Source: Streptomyces actuosus
Lineage (GTDB): Bacteria > Actinomycetota > Actinomycetes > Streptomycetales > Streptomycetaceae
Direction of reading: 5' to 3'
NCBI RefSeq assembly: GCF_016921115.1
Contig: NZ_JAFFZS010000007.1
Location: forward strand, 1 to 64,000
DNA: 64,000 nucleotides
Below, piece by piece: positions 8,466 through 16,767 of the stretch; within the stretch, counting starts at the first letter, position 1; every line of letters begins with the position of its first letter. The position numbers and the translations under genes were made by a program. The notes under the pieces were generated by a model. It did no database searches, was not told the origin of the DNA, and saw nothing but the letters and a program-made list of their open reading frames with translations.

Positions 8466-9368
8466 TTAGTCATGGGTCGACGTGAAGCCTCCTTCAGGGT
8501 TCGGCCATACGACCTCGATACACAGGGACGCGCAGAGGTCGAGCAGGTCCTCTCTCGGCGCCGCAGGTACGAGCAGCGTGAGGGTGGGAGTCGGGTGGAA
8601 GAAGCGGCGGTAATCCATGAGGGCGCCGATCGCCGTCCGGACTGCTTGCCGGGCGGCGCTGTGTTTCACCTCGATCAGTCTGTTCTCGGTGACATCCAGA
8701 AGATCGACACGGGCAACGGAGGTTTCGCCCTTCACGCGCACCTGTGCGGTGACGACCTCGTGCCCAAGACCGTTCAGGTGGCTGCCGTAGTCCGAAGTCA
8801 AGCGTTTGACGATGTCTCCCGCGGTTTCCTGGGGCTGTCGGCGCACACTGGCCAGCCTGAAGTCCGGCGCCCTGGTGATGCGTGTTTCGGTCAGCGGAGT
8901 GACCGGCAGGCGCGGTCCCTCGGGGACAGTGGCTCCGACCGGCCGCAGCCGGAAGACGATCACGGTCCGCATATCGCCGTTAGCATCTGGGGCGTCCGCG
9001 ACGTAGTAAGGCTGTTCAGAGTCGACCTCGAAGCGCCCTAGATGGCGGTAGAGCCGAGCTGGTTCGTCTGAGTGTCTCCGAAGCTGGTGGAACAAGTGCA
9101 CCGCGCGCCCCTGTTCCTTGTGGCGCAGCAGTGCGAGGTTTCCTCGCGTCATCTCCTGGTCGCCGTGCATGCCAGCGCCTGAAAGGTGGAAAACTCCGTC
9201 GTCCCCCCACCCCGTGAAGTCGTCGGGGTTAGGTCGCTCGGTGACGAAGGCCATCACCATCTGAGAACGCGTCGATGGTGAGATGCCGCCTTGGGGGGTA
9301 CCGCCGAAGCGCGTGTGCAGATCGCGCCGCGTCACTACCTCGCCCAACTTCAGCTCGTCCGTGGTCAC
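8466..9368 (-). CDS. SRA-like plus PD-(D/E)XK restriction nuclease (ScoMcrA-like N-terminus)
   Basis: The 300-residue protein starts LGEVVTRRDLHTRFGGTP, with WGDDGVFHLSGAG and GDQEMTRGNLALLRH following. These match the N-terminal SRA-like module of ScoMcrA-type enzymes, which read modified DNA (5-methylcytosine or related marks). Instead of the ScoMcrA HNH domain, the C-terminus has VDLLDVTENRLIEVK (Asp about 222-225, E233-x-K235), a PD-(D/E)XK catalytic core, followed by a helix. It is therefore predicted to cut modified DNA, a type IV-like restriction activity. The GTG start has GGGAGGTG upstream. It lies on the minus strand between phage terminase and portal genes, so it is cargo and not part of virion assembly. 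Specificity is inference. Confidence 0.7.
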   Translation of the reverse strand: MTTDELKLGEVVTRRDLHTRFGGTPQGGISPSTRSQMVMAFVTERPNPDDFTGWGDDGVFHLSGAGMHGDQEMTRGNLALLRHKEQGRAVHLFHQLRRHSDEPARLYRHLGRFEVDSEQPYYVADAPDANGDMRTVIVFRLRPVGATVPEGPRLPVTPLTETRITRAPDFRLASVRRQPQETAGDIVKRLTSDYGSHLNGLGHEVVTAQVRVKGETSVARVDLLDVTENRLIEVKHSAARQAVRTAIGALMDYRRFFHPTPTLTLLVPAAPREDLLDLCASLCIEVVWPNPEGGFTSTHD

Positions 9369-9604
9369 GCCCCACCTCCCATGCCATGAAGGCTACCGGA
9401 GTCACCCTGACTGGAGAGGGTGACTTCTCCCCGTCATTCGATCGATCGGGGTAGCTTCACCAGTGCTCAAGTGCAGAAATGAGCATGAAAGGTCGCGGGG
9501 CTCCCTGCTGAGATTTATCGTTTCGTTATGGACGGGCTGGAGGCGGAGTAGCAGGCACGTAGGGTGTTGGCTACGGCGCGGGGCCGACTGCCTGGAGGGG
9601 CACC

Positions 9605-11443
9605 GTGGGCCTGCGCGAGCTGATCACTGACGTCTGGAGCTGGCTGGACTACAAGCCGGTCATGGCCGACCCGCGCCGACCGGGTCGTAACGCCTGGGGG
9701 GAGCTGACCTCATCCTGGGTTCCCGACGAGGACTTGCGGCGCCTGTCCGCCTACCGGCTGCTGGCCGCGTACGACTCCAACCAGGCCGGCCAGGTCGCCG
9801 CGATCACCGGGGACGATGAAGCCGGAACCGAGCGGCGCGAACTCGGCGACGCCTCGAAGCTGGTCGACACCGCGCTCGGCTACCTCCTCGGCTCCGAACA
9901 GACCATCACGGTCGCGGGCGCGGAGCACACCGACGATGAGCCGACGGAGGAGGCCGCCCTGGCCCTGGCCGTTCAGGACAGGCTGAGGGCATGGGCTGAG
10001 AAGGAGCTGCTGCCGCTGCGTATCCAGCAGGCAGAGCGGACCGCAATCCTGCTGGGCGACGCGGTCTACAGCCTCGCCTGGGATCCGGCGAAGGGCCGCG
10101 TCCTGCTGCGCACGTGGGATCCGGGACTGTACTTCCCGGAGTGGCCGGAGGACGGCGAGCAGGATGGCGCTGAATTCCCCATGCGCGTGCATCTGGCCTG
10201 GGAGCTGCCGGAGGACAAGCGGCGCGGCCTGAAAGCCAGACTCCGCCGCATCACCTACGAACTCGGGCCGATCGCTCCCGCCACTCGACGCGACACCACG
10301 AAGAACGGCAGCGCAGTACGTGACTACGTCTACGCCGACGACGGTGAACCGGTCCTGAGCATGGGCGACACCCGCAACGGGGAGACGGGGGTGATCACGC
10401 GCACCTACCCATGGGCGCCGGGTCGACCGACCCCGTGGACGTGCTACCTCACTGACGCCGAATGGGAGCTGGACGACCTCAAGTACACCGACTTCCTCTA
10501 CGACCTACCCATGCACAAGGCCACCTACCGGGCCCGATCAGACGGCGAAGTCCTCGATCGCCTCGACCTGATGGTGGACTTCATCCCCCTCATCCACGTC
10601 GCCAATTCCATCCCGGCCAGCGGAGAGCACTGGGGCAAGCCCACCGTCGCCACCGTCCTCCAGGCCCTGGACGAGCTGTCCGCCACCGACACCGACAGCT
10701 CCGGAGCCTCAGCCACCACCGGCTCACCGATCATCGGCCTGGCCGGGGCGCGGCTCCCCATCGACCGCGCCACCGGTCAGCCCCTCCCAGTCAAGGTCAG
10801 GGCCGGGACCGTCTGGCAGCTCACCGACAACGGGCGCATGGAGGTCCTGGACACCTCCGCCCAGCTCGCCGAGCTGCGCGCCCGCGTCGACCACATCCTC
10901 GACCGGGTCGCCGCGAACAGCCGCCTCACTGCCGCCGGCCTCGGAACGCTCGACCCGACCGCTTTGCCGTCCGGCTACGCCCTGCAACTCGCACTCGGCC
11001 CGCTGGACTCGCTGGTCGCCGCCATGCGCCTGGCCCGAACCCACAAGTACGCCGTCCTGTTGCGCATGGTGCAACGCCTCCACCAGGCCGGTCAGGCCGA
11101 GGGATGGCCCGCGGGCGAGTCGCTGCCGGCTCGCCTCATGTGGGGGCCGCACACCCCGACCGACCGCGCCGCCGTCCTGGACGAAGTAGTCAAGGGCGTC
11201 GGTGCCGGCGTCCTGTCGGTGGAGACCGGCATCCGCATGCTGATCGACGCCGGATACCCGATCGACGACGCACAAGCGGAGATCGAACGCATCCAGGCCC
11301 GTGCCTTCGAGGCCGCCGCCCGACTCGCGGACGCCACCGGTGACAACGCCGCAGTCCGCAAATACCTCGGGCTGCCCGATGCCGAGTCGGAGATTCCGAC
11401 CACACCGATACCGGAGATACTGCCGTCTGATCAGGCGAAATAG
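9605..11443 (+). CDS. Phage portal protein
   Basis: The 612-residue protein follows the terminase block and has typical portal features: a tryptophan-rich start (LITDVWSWLDYKPV), an acidic stem region, and a conserved helical section LTAAGLGTLDPTALPSGYALQLALGPL. Portal dodecamers form the DNA channel at one capsid vertex and bind TerL. The GTG start at 9605 follows GGAGGGGCACC. The 236-bp gap before it contains no gene but could hold a promoter, since a minus-strand cargo gene separates it from terL. The C-terminal region is proline-rich. The call rests on context and length as much as on motifs. Confidence 0.82.
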   Translation: MGLRELITDVWSWLDYKPVMADPRRPGRNAWGELTSSWVPDEDLRRLSAYRLLAAYDSNQAGQVAAITGDDEAGTERRELGDASKLVDTALGYLLGSEQTITVAGAEHTDDEPTEEAALALAVQDRLRAWAEKELLPLRIQQAERTAILLGDAVYSLAWDPAKGRVLLRTWDPGLYFPEWPEDGEQDGAEFPMRVHLAWELPEDKRRGLKARLRRITYELGPIAPATRRDTTKNGSAVRDYVYADDGEPVLSMGDTRNGETGVITRTYPWAPGRPTPWTCYLTDAEWELDDLKYTDFLYDLPMHKATYRARSDGEVLDRLDLMVDFIPLIHVANSIPASGEHWGKPTVATVLQALDELSATDTDSSGASATTGSPIIGLAGARLPIDRATGQPLPVKVRAGTVWQLTDNGRMEVLDTSAQLAELRARVDHILDRVAANSRLTAAGLGTLDPTALPSGYALQLALGPLDSLVAAMRLARTHKYAVLLRMVQRLHQAGQAEGWPAGESLPARLMWGPHTPTDRAAVLDEVVKGVGAGVLSVETGIRMLIDAGYPIDDAQAEIERIQARAFEAAARLADATGDNAAVRKYLGLPDAESEIPTTPIPEILPSDQAK

Positions 11444-11453
11444 CAGGCGTGGA

Positions 11454-12182
11454 TCACGAGTTGGACCTGACGTACTGGGGGTCGGGAAGGGAGGCGGCAT
11501 CCGGAAGGGGGCGCCTCCCCTTCAAGCCCAGACGCTTGATGCGGACCGCCTTCAGCAGTCCGTCAACCTCTCGCAACGCGGCCTCGTGCAGCTCGCGGAG
11601 GTGTGGGCTCTGGCTGAGCTTGTCCAGCACTCCCGACGTGTCGACCAGCCCCGTCACCACATAGTTCTGCTGATGCCAACCCGCCCGCGCGTCCTGCCGC
11701 TTGATCTGGTCGTCACGCTCGGTCGAGTCCTTGAGCCTCGAGGTCGCCAGCCCGATGTCCTCGGCCATGCGCACACGCATATCGCCGGCGATCCGCACCA
11801 GTGCGGCCCGGACAGCCTTCTGTCGACGTCCCGGCTGGCTGAGCGAACTGTTGACGATTTCCTCGACGAAGTTCTCGATCACGAGATCGGGCAGGAAGTC
11901 CACGTCGTAGCGTTGGCGAACCGCCGCCCGAGACTGGTGGTGCACGAGGTGCGACCGGAAGGTCAGCACGGCCAACTGGAGCCGGTCCAAGTCGGCGGCC
12001 CGGCGCTTCCCGCGTTCTTGCCGCTGCGAGACAAGCACAGCCGAGGCGGGCCCGAGGATAGCCGTGGTGAGGGCGGCAATCGGGACCGTCTTGAGGGCAA
12101 TATCCACCCAGGACACGCCCTTCGAGTGCTCAGCCGCAGCCAACGCGAGCAGGGCGAAATCCGTAGATGGCATGGGCCGCAT
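11454..12182 (-). CDS. Membrane-anchored protein of unknown function inside the phage head operon
   Basis: The 242-residue protein has one clear N-terminal hydrophobic segment (IALKTVPIAALTTAILGPA, about residues 28-46) followed by a long, charged helical cytoplasmic part (QRQERGKRRAADLDRLQLAV and onward). It runs against the phage genes, between portal and scaffold, leaving only about 10 bp to the portal stop. Such reverse-oriented single genes in prophage head operons are commonly lysogen-expressed cargo. A role in blocking other phages is possible by position only. I do not recognise a family. Confidence 0.6.
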   Translation of the reverse strand: MRPMPSTDFALLALAAAEHSKGVSWVDIALKTVPIAALTTAILGPASAVLVSQRQERGKRRAADLDRLQLAVLTFRSHLVHHQSRAAVRQRYDVDFLPDLVIENFVEEIVNSSLSQPGRRQKAVRAALVRIAGDMRVRMAEDIGLATSRLKDSTERDDQIKRQDARAGWHQQNYVVTGLVDTSGVLDKLSQSPHLRELHEAALREVDGLLKAVRIKRLGLKGRRPLPDAASLPDPQYVRSNS

Positions 12183-12296
12183 TCTCCAGCCCCTATCACG
12201 TCACCGTCCAATCCGATCACCGAGTCAGTCAGCGTTCGAGAACGGCTAAGCTGATCACCGGCGCGGGGGCGCTGGAGACCTGTGGATGGTTAACGC

Positions 12297-12983
12297 ATGA
12301 CGCGCCCCTCACTCCCCAATCCGCTCGGACCGGTCGGGCACCGCCGTGACGGGCGGCCGATCTATCCGATCCTCGGAGCCTCGTCCGAAGACGACTCCAA
12401 CAAGCCCGGTGACGAGGACGGTGCCCCGAACGGCGGTGTCACGCAGGAAGATCTCTCGCGGCTGCTGGCTCGCGAGAAGACCCAGGGCGGCCGGGCGGCT
12501 GTGAAGAAGCTGCTCGGCGACCTCGGCTTCGACAGCTTCGAGGCGCTGACCGAGTTCATCACCGCGAAGCGCGACGCCGAGCAGGCTGCGCTGACCGAGA
12601 TCGAACGCCGTGAGCAGGCCGCTGAGGAGAAGCTGAGGTCAGCCGAGACGCGTGAGGCGCAGGCCTTGGCCAAGGAGCGCGCTGCCATCCGCCGTGCTGC
12701 CCTCGGCGGACTCGGCGCGACGGAGGACGACCTTGATGACGCGGTCCTCTTGATCGACCGTGCCCTGCACGATCAGCCCGACGCGGACGAGGCGGCTGTC
12801 GCCGCTGCCGCTGAGCAACTAAAGGAGCGACGGCCCGAGTTGTTCGGCCCTGTCCGGGGAACCGTGCCGCCTGCTCCGGGCGGATCTCCCGCCGGCGGCC
12901 CGCCGACGCGCGGAGGCATTCCACCCCGGCGCGGAGCGGCGGGGCTCGAAATGGCCCGGCGGCGAGGGCTCATCAGCAACTGA
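12297..12983 (+). CDS. Phage capsid scaffold protein
   Basis: The 228-residue product has a disordered N-terminus, then a long charged coiled-coil (about residues 60-130: EAEQAALTEIERREQAAEEK and nearby repeats rich in Glu, Ala and Arg), and a Pro/Gly-rich C-terminus. That architecture and the position between portal and decoration/capsid genes are characteristic of scaffolding proteins, which guide procapsid assembly and then leave or are cleaved. ATG 12297 is the first good start after the opposing cargo gene. Confidence 0.75.
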   Translation: MTRPSLPNPLGPVGHRRDGRPIYPILGASSEDDSNKPGDEDGAPNGGVTQEDLSRLLAREKTQGGRAAVKKLLGDLGFDSFEALTEFITAKRDAEQAALTEIERREQAAEEKLRSAETREAQALAKERAAIRRAALGGLGATEDDLDDAVLLIDRALHDQPDADEAAVAAAAEQLKERRPELFGPVRGTVPPAPGGSPAGGPPTRGGIPPRRGAAGLEMARRRGLISN

Positions 12984-13169
12984 CCCTGTCCACGAGACAT
13001 GGCCGTGGGACCACGCCCCTCAAACCGTGGACGCCCTTCCGGAAGCCGGTCGGGCTGATCAGGGACCACGCCCTGGCGCGGCTCGGCCGTCGTCATTTCG
13101 TGGACACCGCCCCTTGCAACTTGCGCCGGGTGCGGGAGGAATCCGATCCGCACCCACGAGGGAGACATC

Positions 13170-13583
13170 GTGAGCGACTACCAGGTGCTCACCACTGTCA
13201 CGACGGTCACCGACGACCGGACATGGCTCGCTTCACTGGACGGGGTCCACGAAGCCCAGACGATCCCCATCGACACCAGCAAGCTGACGGTAGGCACCCA
13301 CTACACGGCGGGCACGCAGAACCAGCCCCGCCACATCATCAAGTCCGGGATCCCGCTGGGCAAGATCACCGCGTCCGGCCTGTACGCGCCCTACGACTCG
13401 GCAGCCAGTGACGGCACGCAGATCCTCGCCGGGTTCCTGGTCGCCGAGACCGCGTTCACCCCCGGCTCTACGAAGACCGCGGGCGCACTGCTGTGGCGTG
13501 GCGAGGTGCAGGCGTCGAAGCTGCCCGTCACCTTCGCGCCCCCCGTCGCCGCGAACACGACCGCATTCATCCACTACCGGTAA
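13170..13583 (+). CDS. Head decoration protein (lambda gpD-like)
   Basis: This 137-residue protein sits directly before the major capsid gene, the usual place of decoration proteins. It contains small beta-rich motifs seen in the family, such as IIKSGIPLGKIT, LYAPYD, and ILAGFLVAE. Such trimers bind the outer capsid surface and stabilise the packed head. The GTG start at 13170 follows GAGGGAGACATC. The 186-bp gap upstream contains a short hairpin (GGGTGCGG pairing with CCGCACCC) close to the ribosome binding site, which may influence translation. Confidence 0.8.
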   Translation: MSDYQVLTTVTTVTDDRTWLASLDGVHEAQTIPIDTSKLTVGTHYTAGTQNQPRHIIKSGIPLGKITASGLYAPYDSAASDGTQILAGFLVAETAFTPGSTKTAGALLWRGEVQASKLPVTFAPPVAANTTAFIHYR

Positions 13584-13595
13584 GGAGGCAGCCCC

Positions 13596-14639
13596 ATGGC
13601 ACTTGAGAAGCTTCTTGAGGCGATCGTTCCCGAAGACATCCAGGCGTTCATCCGAGCGATCACCACGCCGGAGGACTACCTCCTCACGCGCGAGGTGTTC
13701 GCCGAACGGAACATCGACAACGTCAAGTTCCGTACCAAGAGCAGCAAGCGGCGCGTCAACGCGGCGAAGTTTCGCGCGTGGGAAGCCGCGCCGACCCTCG
13801 CCAGGCGGCGTGCCGAGCAGGTTATCAACGAAGGCATGCTGCCCTGGGTCGGCCAGGAACTGCCCTTCTCCGAACTTCAGATCATCCTGGCCGCCGTCGA
13901 CCGTGGCCAGGACACCAGCGAGTTCCTCGACCTGCTCTACGACGACCTCGAACAGCATGTGGAGGCCACGAAGGCCGCCATGGAGATCGCCGCCGGACAG
14001 ATGCTGTCCACCGGTGTGGTGTCCCTGCCCGGAGTCGCCCTGGACGTCGACTGGAAGGTGCCGGCCGCGAACCGGCCGACGGTCGCGGTGCCGTGGTCCC
14101 AATCGGATGCGGCGACCCCGATCACCGACGAACTGGCGTGGATCCAGTACCTGAAGAGTATCGGCGCGCCGCGCCCCGAGCGGGTCATCAGCTCGGAGAA
14201 GGCGCTGTCGCTGCTCGGGTCCACCGCGGAGTACCGGGCCGCGTTCCACAACTCGCCGTCCAAGGACCAGATCCCGACCGGGATGCTCGCACCGGAGGAG
14301 GTCAACCGGGTCCGCGCCAAGTACAACCTGCCGCCCGTGACCACCTACGACGTGCAGGCGTACGACAGCAGCGACAACCTGGTGCGCACGACCCCGGAGT
14401 CGCTGTGGGCGATGATCCCGCCGCGCCGCGAACAGTGGGGCGAGACTCAGTACGGGCTGACCGCCGAGGCGATCGAGCTGCGCGGCAAGGGAGTCATCAC
14501 TGCCGAGGAGGCCCCCGGCATCGTGATCACCACCCACGTGCAGACGCGTACCCCCGTCCAGCTGTCCACGATCTCGGCCGCTGCTGCGATGCCCGTGCTG
14601 TACGTGCCGGACATCCACATCGCCGCGACGGTCTTCTAA
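13596..14639 (+). CDS. Major capsid protein (gpE-like)
   Basis: At 347 residues this matches the lambda gpE-type capsid family, which has an HK97-like fold. Recognisable features are the early FIRAITTPEDYLLTREVFAE segment, the ARRRAEQVINEGMLPW stretch, and the late VTTYDVQAYDSSDNLV and IVITTHVQTRTPVQLSTIS region typical of the C-terminal domain. It follows the decoration gene by 12 bp with a GGAGGCAG ribosome binding site, as in lambda (D then E). It should be the most abundant virion protein. Confidence 0.88.
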   Translation: MALEKLLEAIVPEDIQAFIRAITTPEDYLLTREVFAERNIDNVKFRTKSSKRRVNAAKFRAWEAAPTLARRRAEQVINEGMLPWVGQELPFSELQIILAAVDRGQDTSEFLDLLYDDLEQHVEATKAAMEIAAGQMLSTGVVSLPGVALDVDWKVPAANRPTVAVPWSQSDAATPITDELAWIQYLKSIGAPRPERVISSEKALSLLGSTAEYRAAFHNSPSKDQIPTGMLAPEEVNRVRAKYNLPPVTTYDVQAYDSSDNLVRTTPESLWAMIPPRREQWGETQYGLTAEAIELRGKGVITAEEAPGIVITTHVQTRTPVQLSTISAAAAMPVLYVPDIHIAATVF

Positions 14640-14651
14640 CGGGAGCTGGTC

Positions 14652-15017
<366 letters not shown>

Positions 15018-15086
15018 GCCCCGACCCATCCCGGCCCGTCCACGCCTTCATCCGCGGGGGCGGGCCACGGTCATCCAGGAACACTG

Positions 15087-15413
15087 ATGGACCCGACACT
15101 CCTCGCCTGGCTGCGAGCACAGCTCGGCCCCGCCACCGATGAACAAGACATCGCCGCCCGCTATGCGCGCTTGGGCCGAGCCCGCGACGTCGCAGCGGAA
15201 GTCCTCACCGAGCGCCGCGCCGCGCTCCTCGCCGAGCCGCTGCGCATGACGGTCGACGGCGTCGTCACCATCGACCAGAGCAACAACCTCGCTGGGCTGG
15301 AGCGCCAGATCGCCGGCCTCCAGGACCTCGTCGCTCCGGACGATTTGGCCCCGGGGGAGGCGAGCGCCAACCTGGTCACCGCGCCGCTCCTGCCGACGCG
15401 GCGCACCAGGTAG
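15087..15413 (+). CDS. Phage head completion/connector-type protein, unknown
   Basis: A 108-residue product (MDPTLLAWLRAQLG...) with an N-terminal helical segment, including ARYARLGRARDVAAEVL, and a short C-terminus. Its size and position, between the major capsid and the minor head protein, suggest a head-tail connector or head-completion protein. No motif confirms this. It ends 6 bp before the next gene, indicating one operon. Confidence 0.6.
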   Translation: MDPTLLAWLRAQLGPATDEQDIAARYARLGRARDVAAEVLTERRAALLAEPLRMTVDGVVTIDQSNNLAGLERQIAGLQDLVAPDDLAPGEASANLVTAPLLPTRRTR

Positions 15414-15419
15414 GGCGCC

Positions 15420-16259
15420 ATGCCGTACGAGTGGCCGCCGCTGGTGCCGGGAGACCCTGACGAGATCGCGCGCCGGGTCGCTGCCGTACTCGAGGAAGCC
15501 TGGGAACGCCTGGCGAGCAAACAGCAGGATGTGCTCGCCAGGTTCGCCGACAACCCGCGTACGCCGTACACGCTAACCGCGCTGGAGGAGTTCAAGCAGT
15601 CCATCCGTGAGTTCCGTCAGCGCGTGGACCAGGAGGCCCAGCAGTTCGTACGGCGGCAGCTCCCCCACCTGTACGAAGCCGGAGGCCGGAAGGCCGCCGA
15701 GGCCCTGGGCATGACCTTCACCTGGACCACGTTCCACCGGGACGCTCTCCAGTCGCTCGCGGCAGACTCCTACGCCGACTACCTACGCCGCTCTGAGGAA
15801 GCCGAGCGGATGGCCGGCCAGTTCTATCGCGTAGCGCGGGAAGCTACGCGCCGCGAAGTGCCGCTGCTAGCGGCAGGCAACATGACCGCGAAGCTGGCCG
15901 CGAAGAACCTCGCGGATCGGCTGGCCACCAAGCACAAGCTGACGTACGTCGTCTACCGCAACGGGGCACGGGTTCCGGTGCGCGCGTGGGCCGAGGCCGC
16001 CACGCTCGCGAAGTCGGCCGTCGCCTACAACGCAGGCACTCTCAACCGAACCCGCCAGGCCGGAGTGACCACGGTGGAGGTCTTCGACGGAGCGGACTGC
16101 GGCTGGACCACCCACCAAGACCCCGACAAGGCCAACCGCACGGTGCGTACTGTCGATGACGCGGCGGATTGGCCGATCTCCCACCCCCGTTGCCGTCGTG
16201 CCTTCGGGCCGCGCCCGGATCTCACCGGATCGACGAGCGCGGCTTCCGGGATCACGTGA
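15420..16259 (+). CDS. Phage minor head protein (MuF/minor capsid 2-like)
   Basis: The 279-residue protein has a long helical N-terminal part and a C-terminal domain with VEVFDGADCGWTTHQDPD and DWPISHPRCRRAFGPRPD. The Cys/His pattern (DADCGW...HPRC) is characteristic of MuF-type minor capsid proteins, which sit near the portal and may be ejected with DNA. It is the last head gene before the foreign insert: the next phage gene of the assembly order appears only at 32725. The stop codon lies in a GATCACGTGATC palindrome. Confidence 0.75.
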   Translation: MPYEWPPLVPGDPDEIARRVAAVLEEAWERLASKQQDVLARFADNPRTPYTLTALEEFKQSIREFRQRVDQEAQQFVRRQLPHLYEAGGRKAAEALGMTFTWTTFHRDALQSLAADSYADYLRRSEEAERMAGQFYRVAREATRREVPLLAAGNMTAKLAAKNLADRLATKHKLTYVVYRNGARVPVRAWAEAATLAKSAVAYNAGTLNRTRQAGVTTVEVFDGADCGWTTHQDPDKANRTVRTVDDAADWPISHPRCRRAFGPRPDLTGSTSAASGIT

Positions 16260-16268
16260 TCGCAACCG

Positions 16269-16736
16269 TCACGACTCGGCCCAGTACTCGCTGAGCATCT
16301 CGCCGGGCCAGGCCGGTTCGTGGATCTCGCCTTGAGGCCCCATCTCCTGGAAGTAGGGGCCGAGGTCGTAGATGGGAGTCCCGTCGACCGCGTCCAAATC
16401 GGTGACATGGAGGTCCAGGCCGTCGACCTTGAGCAGCCTGGGGAAGCTGGTGGCGAGTTGGTTCGGGCGTCGGTGGTTGCGATGCGCGAACGTGCCGGAT
16501 GGTTCCCAGCGAGGGTTGTTCCGGGGGCTGCGTGCGTGCAGAGCAACGTCAGTCGGGGACGCCTGGCTGAAGTGCCAGGTGACGATCAGGTGGGAGAACT
16601 CATCCAGTCCCTTCACGACTTCGAGGGGGAACTTCGGGTCAAGGCGGATGATGCACTCGACGCCGCCCCAGTTGTCGTCCGAGACTTCAGTTCGGCCACC
16701 GACAACGGTGCCGATGGGCTCGATCTGCAGAGTCAT
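16269..16736 (-). CDS. TrmO-like SAM-dependent tRNA methyltransferase family protein
   Basis: The 155-residue protein matches the TrmO/VirR (UPF0066) fold family: IGTVVGGR near the start, GLDEFSHLIVTWHF (about 43-56), and HARSPRNNPRWEPSGTFAHRNHRRPN, the signature for the SAM-binding site, followed by LLKVDGLDLHVTDLDAVDGTPIYDLGPY. TrmO methylates t6A37 of certain tRNAs. The copy is shorter than typical bacterial TrmO and lacks its C-terminal domain, so its substrate may differ. It is convergent with the phage minor head gene, leaving 9 bp, and marks the left edge of the inserted block. A link to the lanthipeptide cluster is not shown. Confidence 0.75.
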   Translation of the reverse strand: MTLQIEPIGTVVGGRTEVSDDNWGGVECIIRLDPKFPLEVVKGLDEFSHLIVTWHFSQASPTDVALHARSPRNNPRWEPSGTFAHRNHRRPNQLATSFPRLLKVDGLDLHVTDLDAVDGTPIYDLGPYFQEMGPQGEIHEPAWPGEMLSEYWAES

Positions 16737-16767
16737 AGTGCCCTCCTCATCCCTCTGCCGAACGTGA

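Noticed and set aside
13233..14618. A 461-codon antisense frame over the major capsid gene
   Set aside because: It is a high-GC shadow frame opposite a well-recognised capsid gene.
16251..16262. GATCACGTGATC palindrome as the recombination site of the 16.4-kb insertion
   Set aside because: No matching copy is found near the right junction around 32676-32725, and short palindromes arise by chance.
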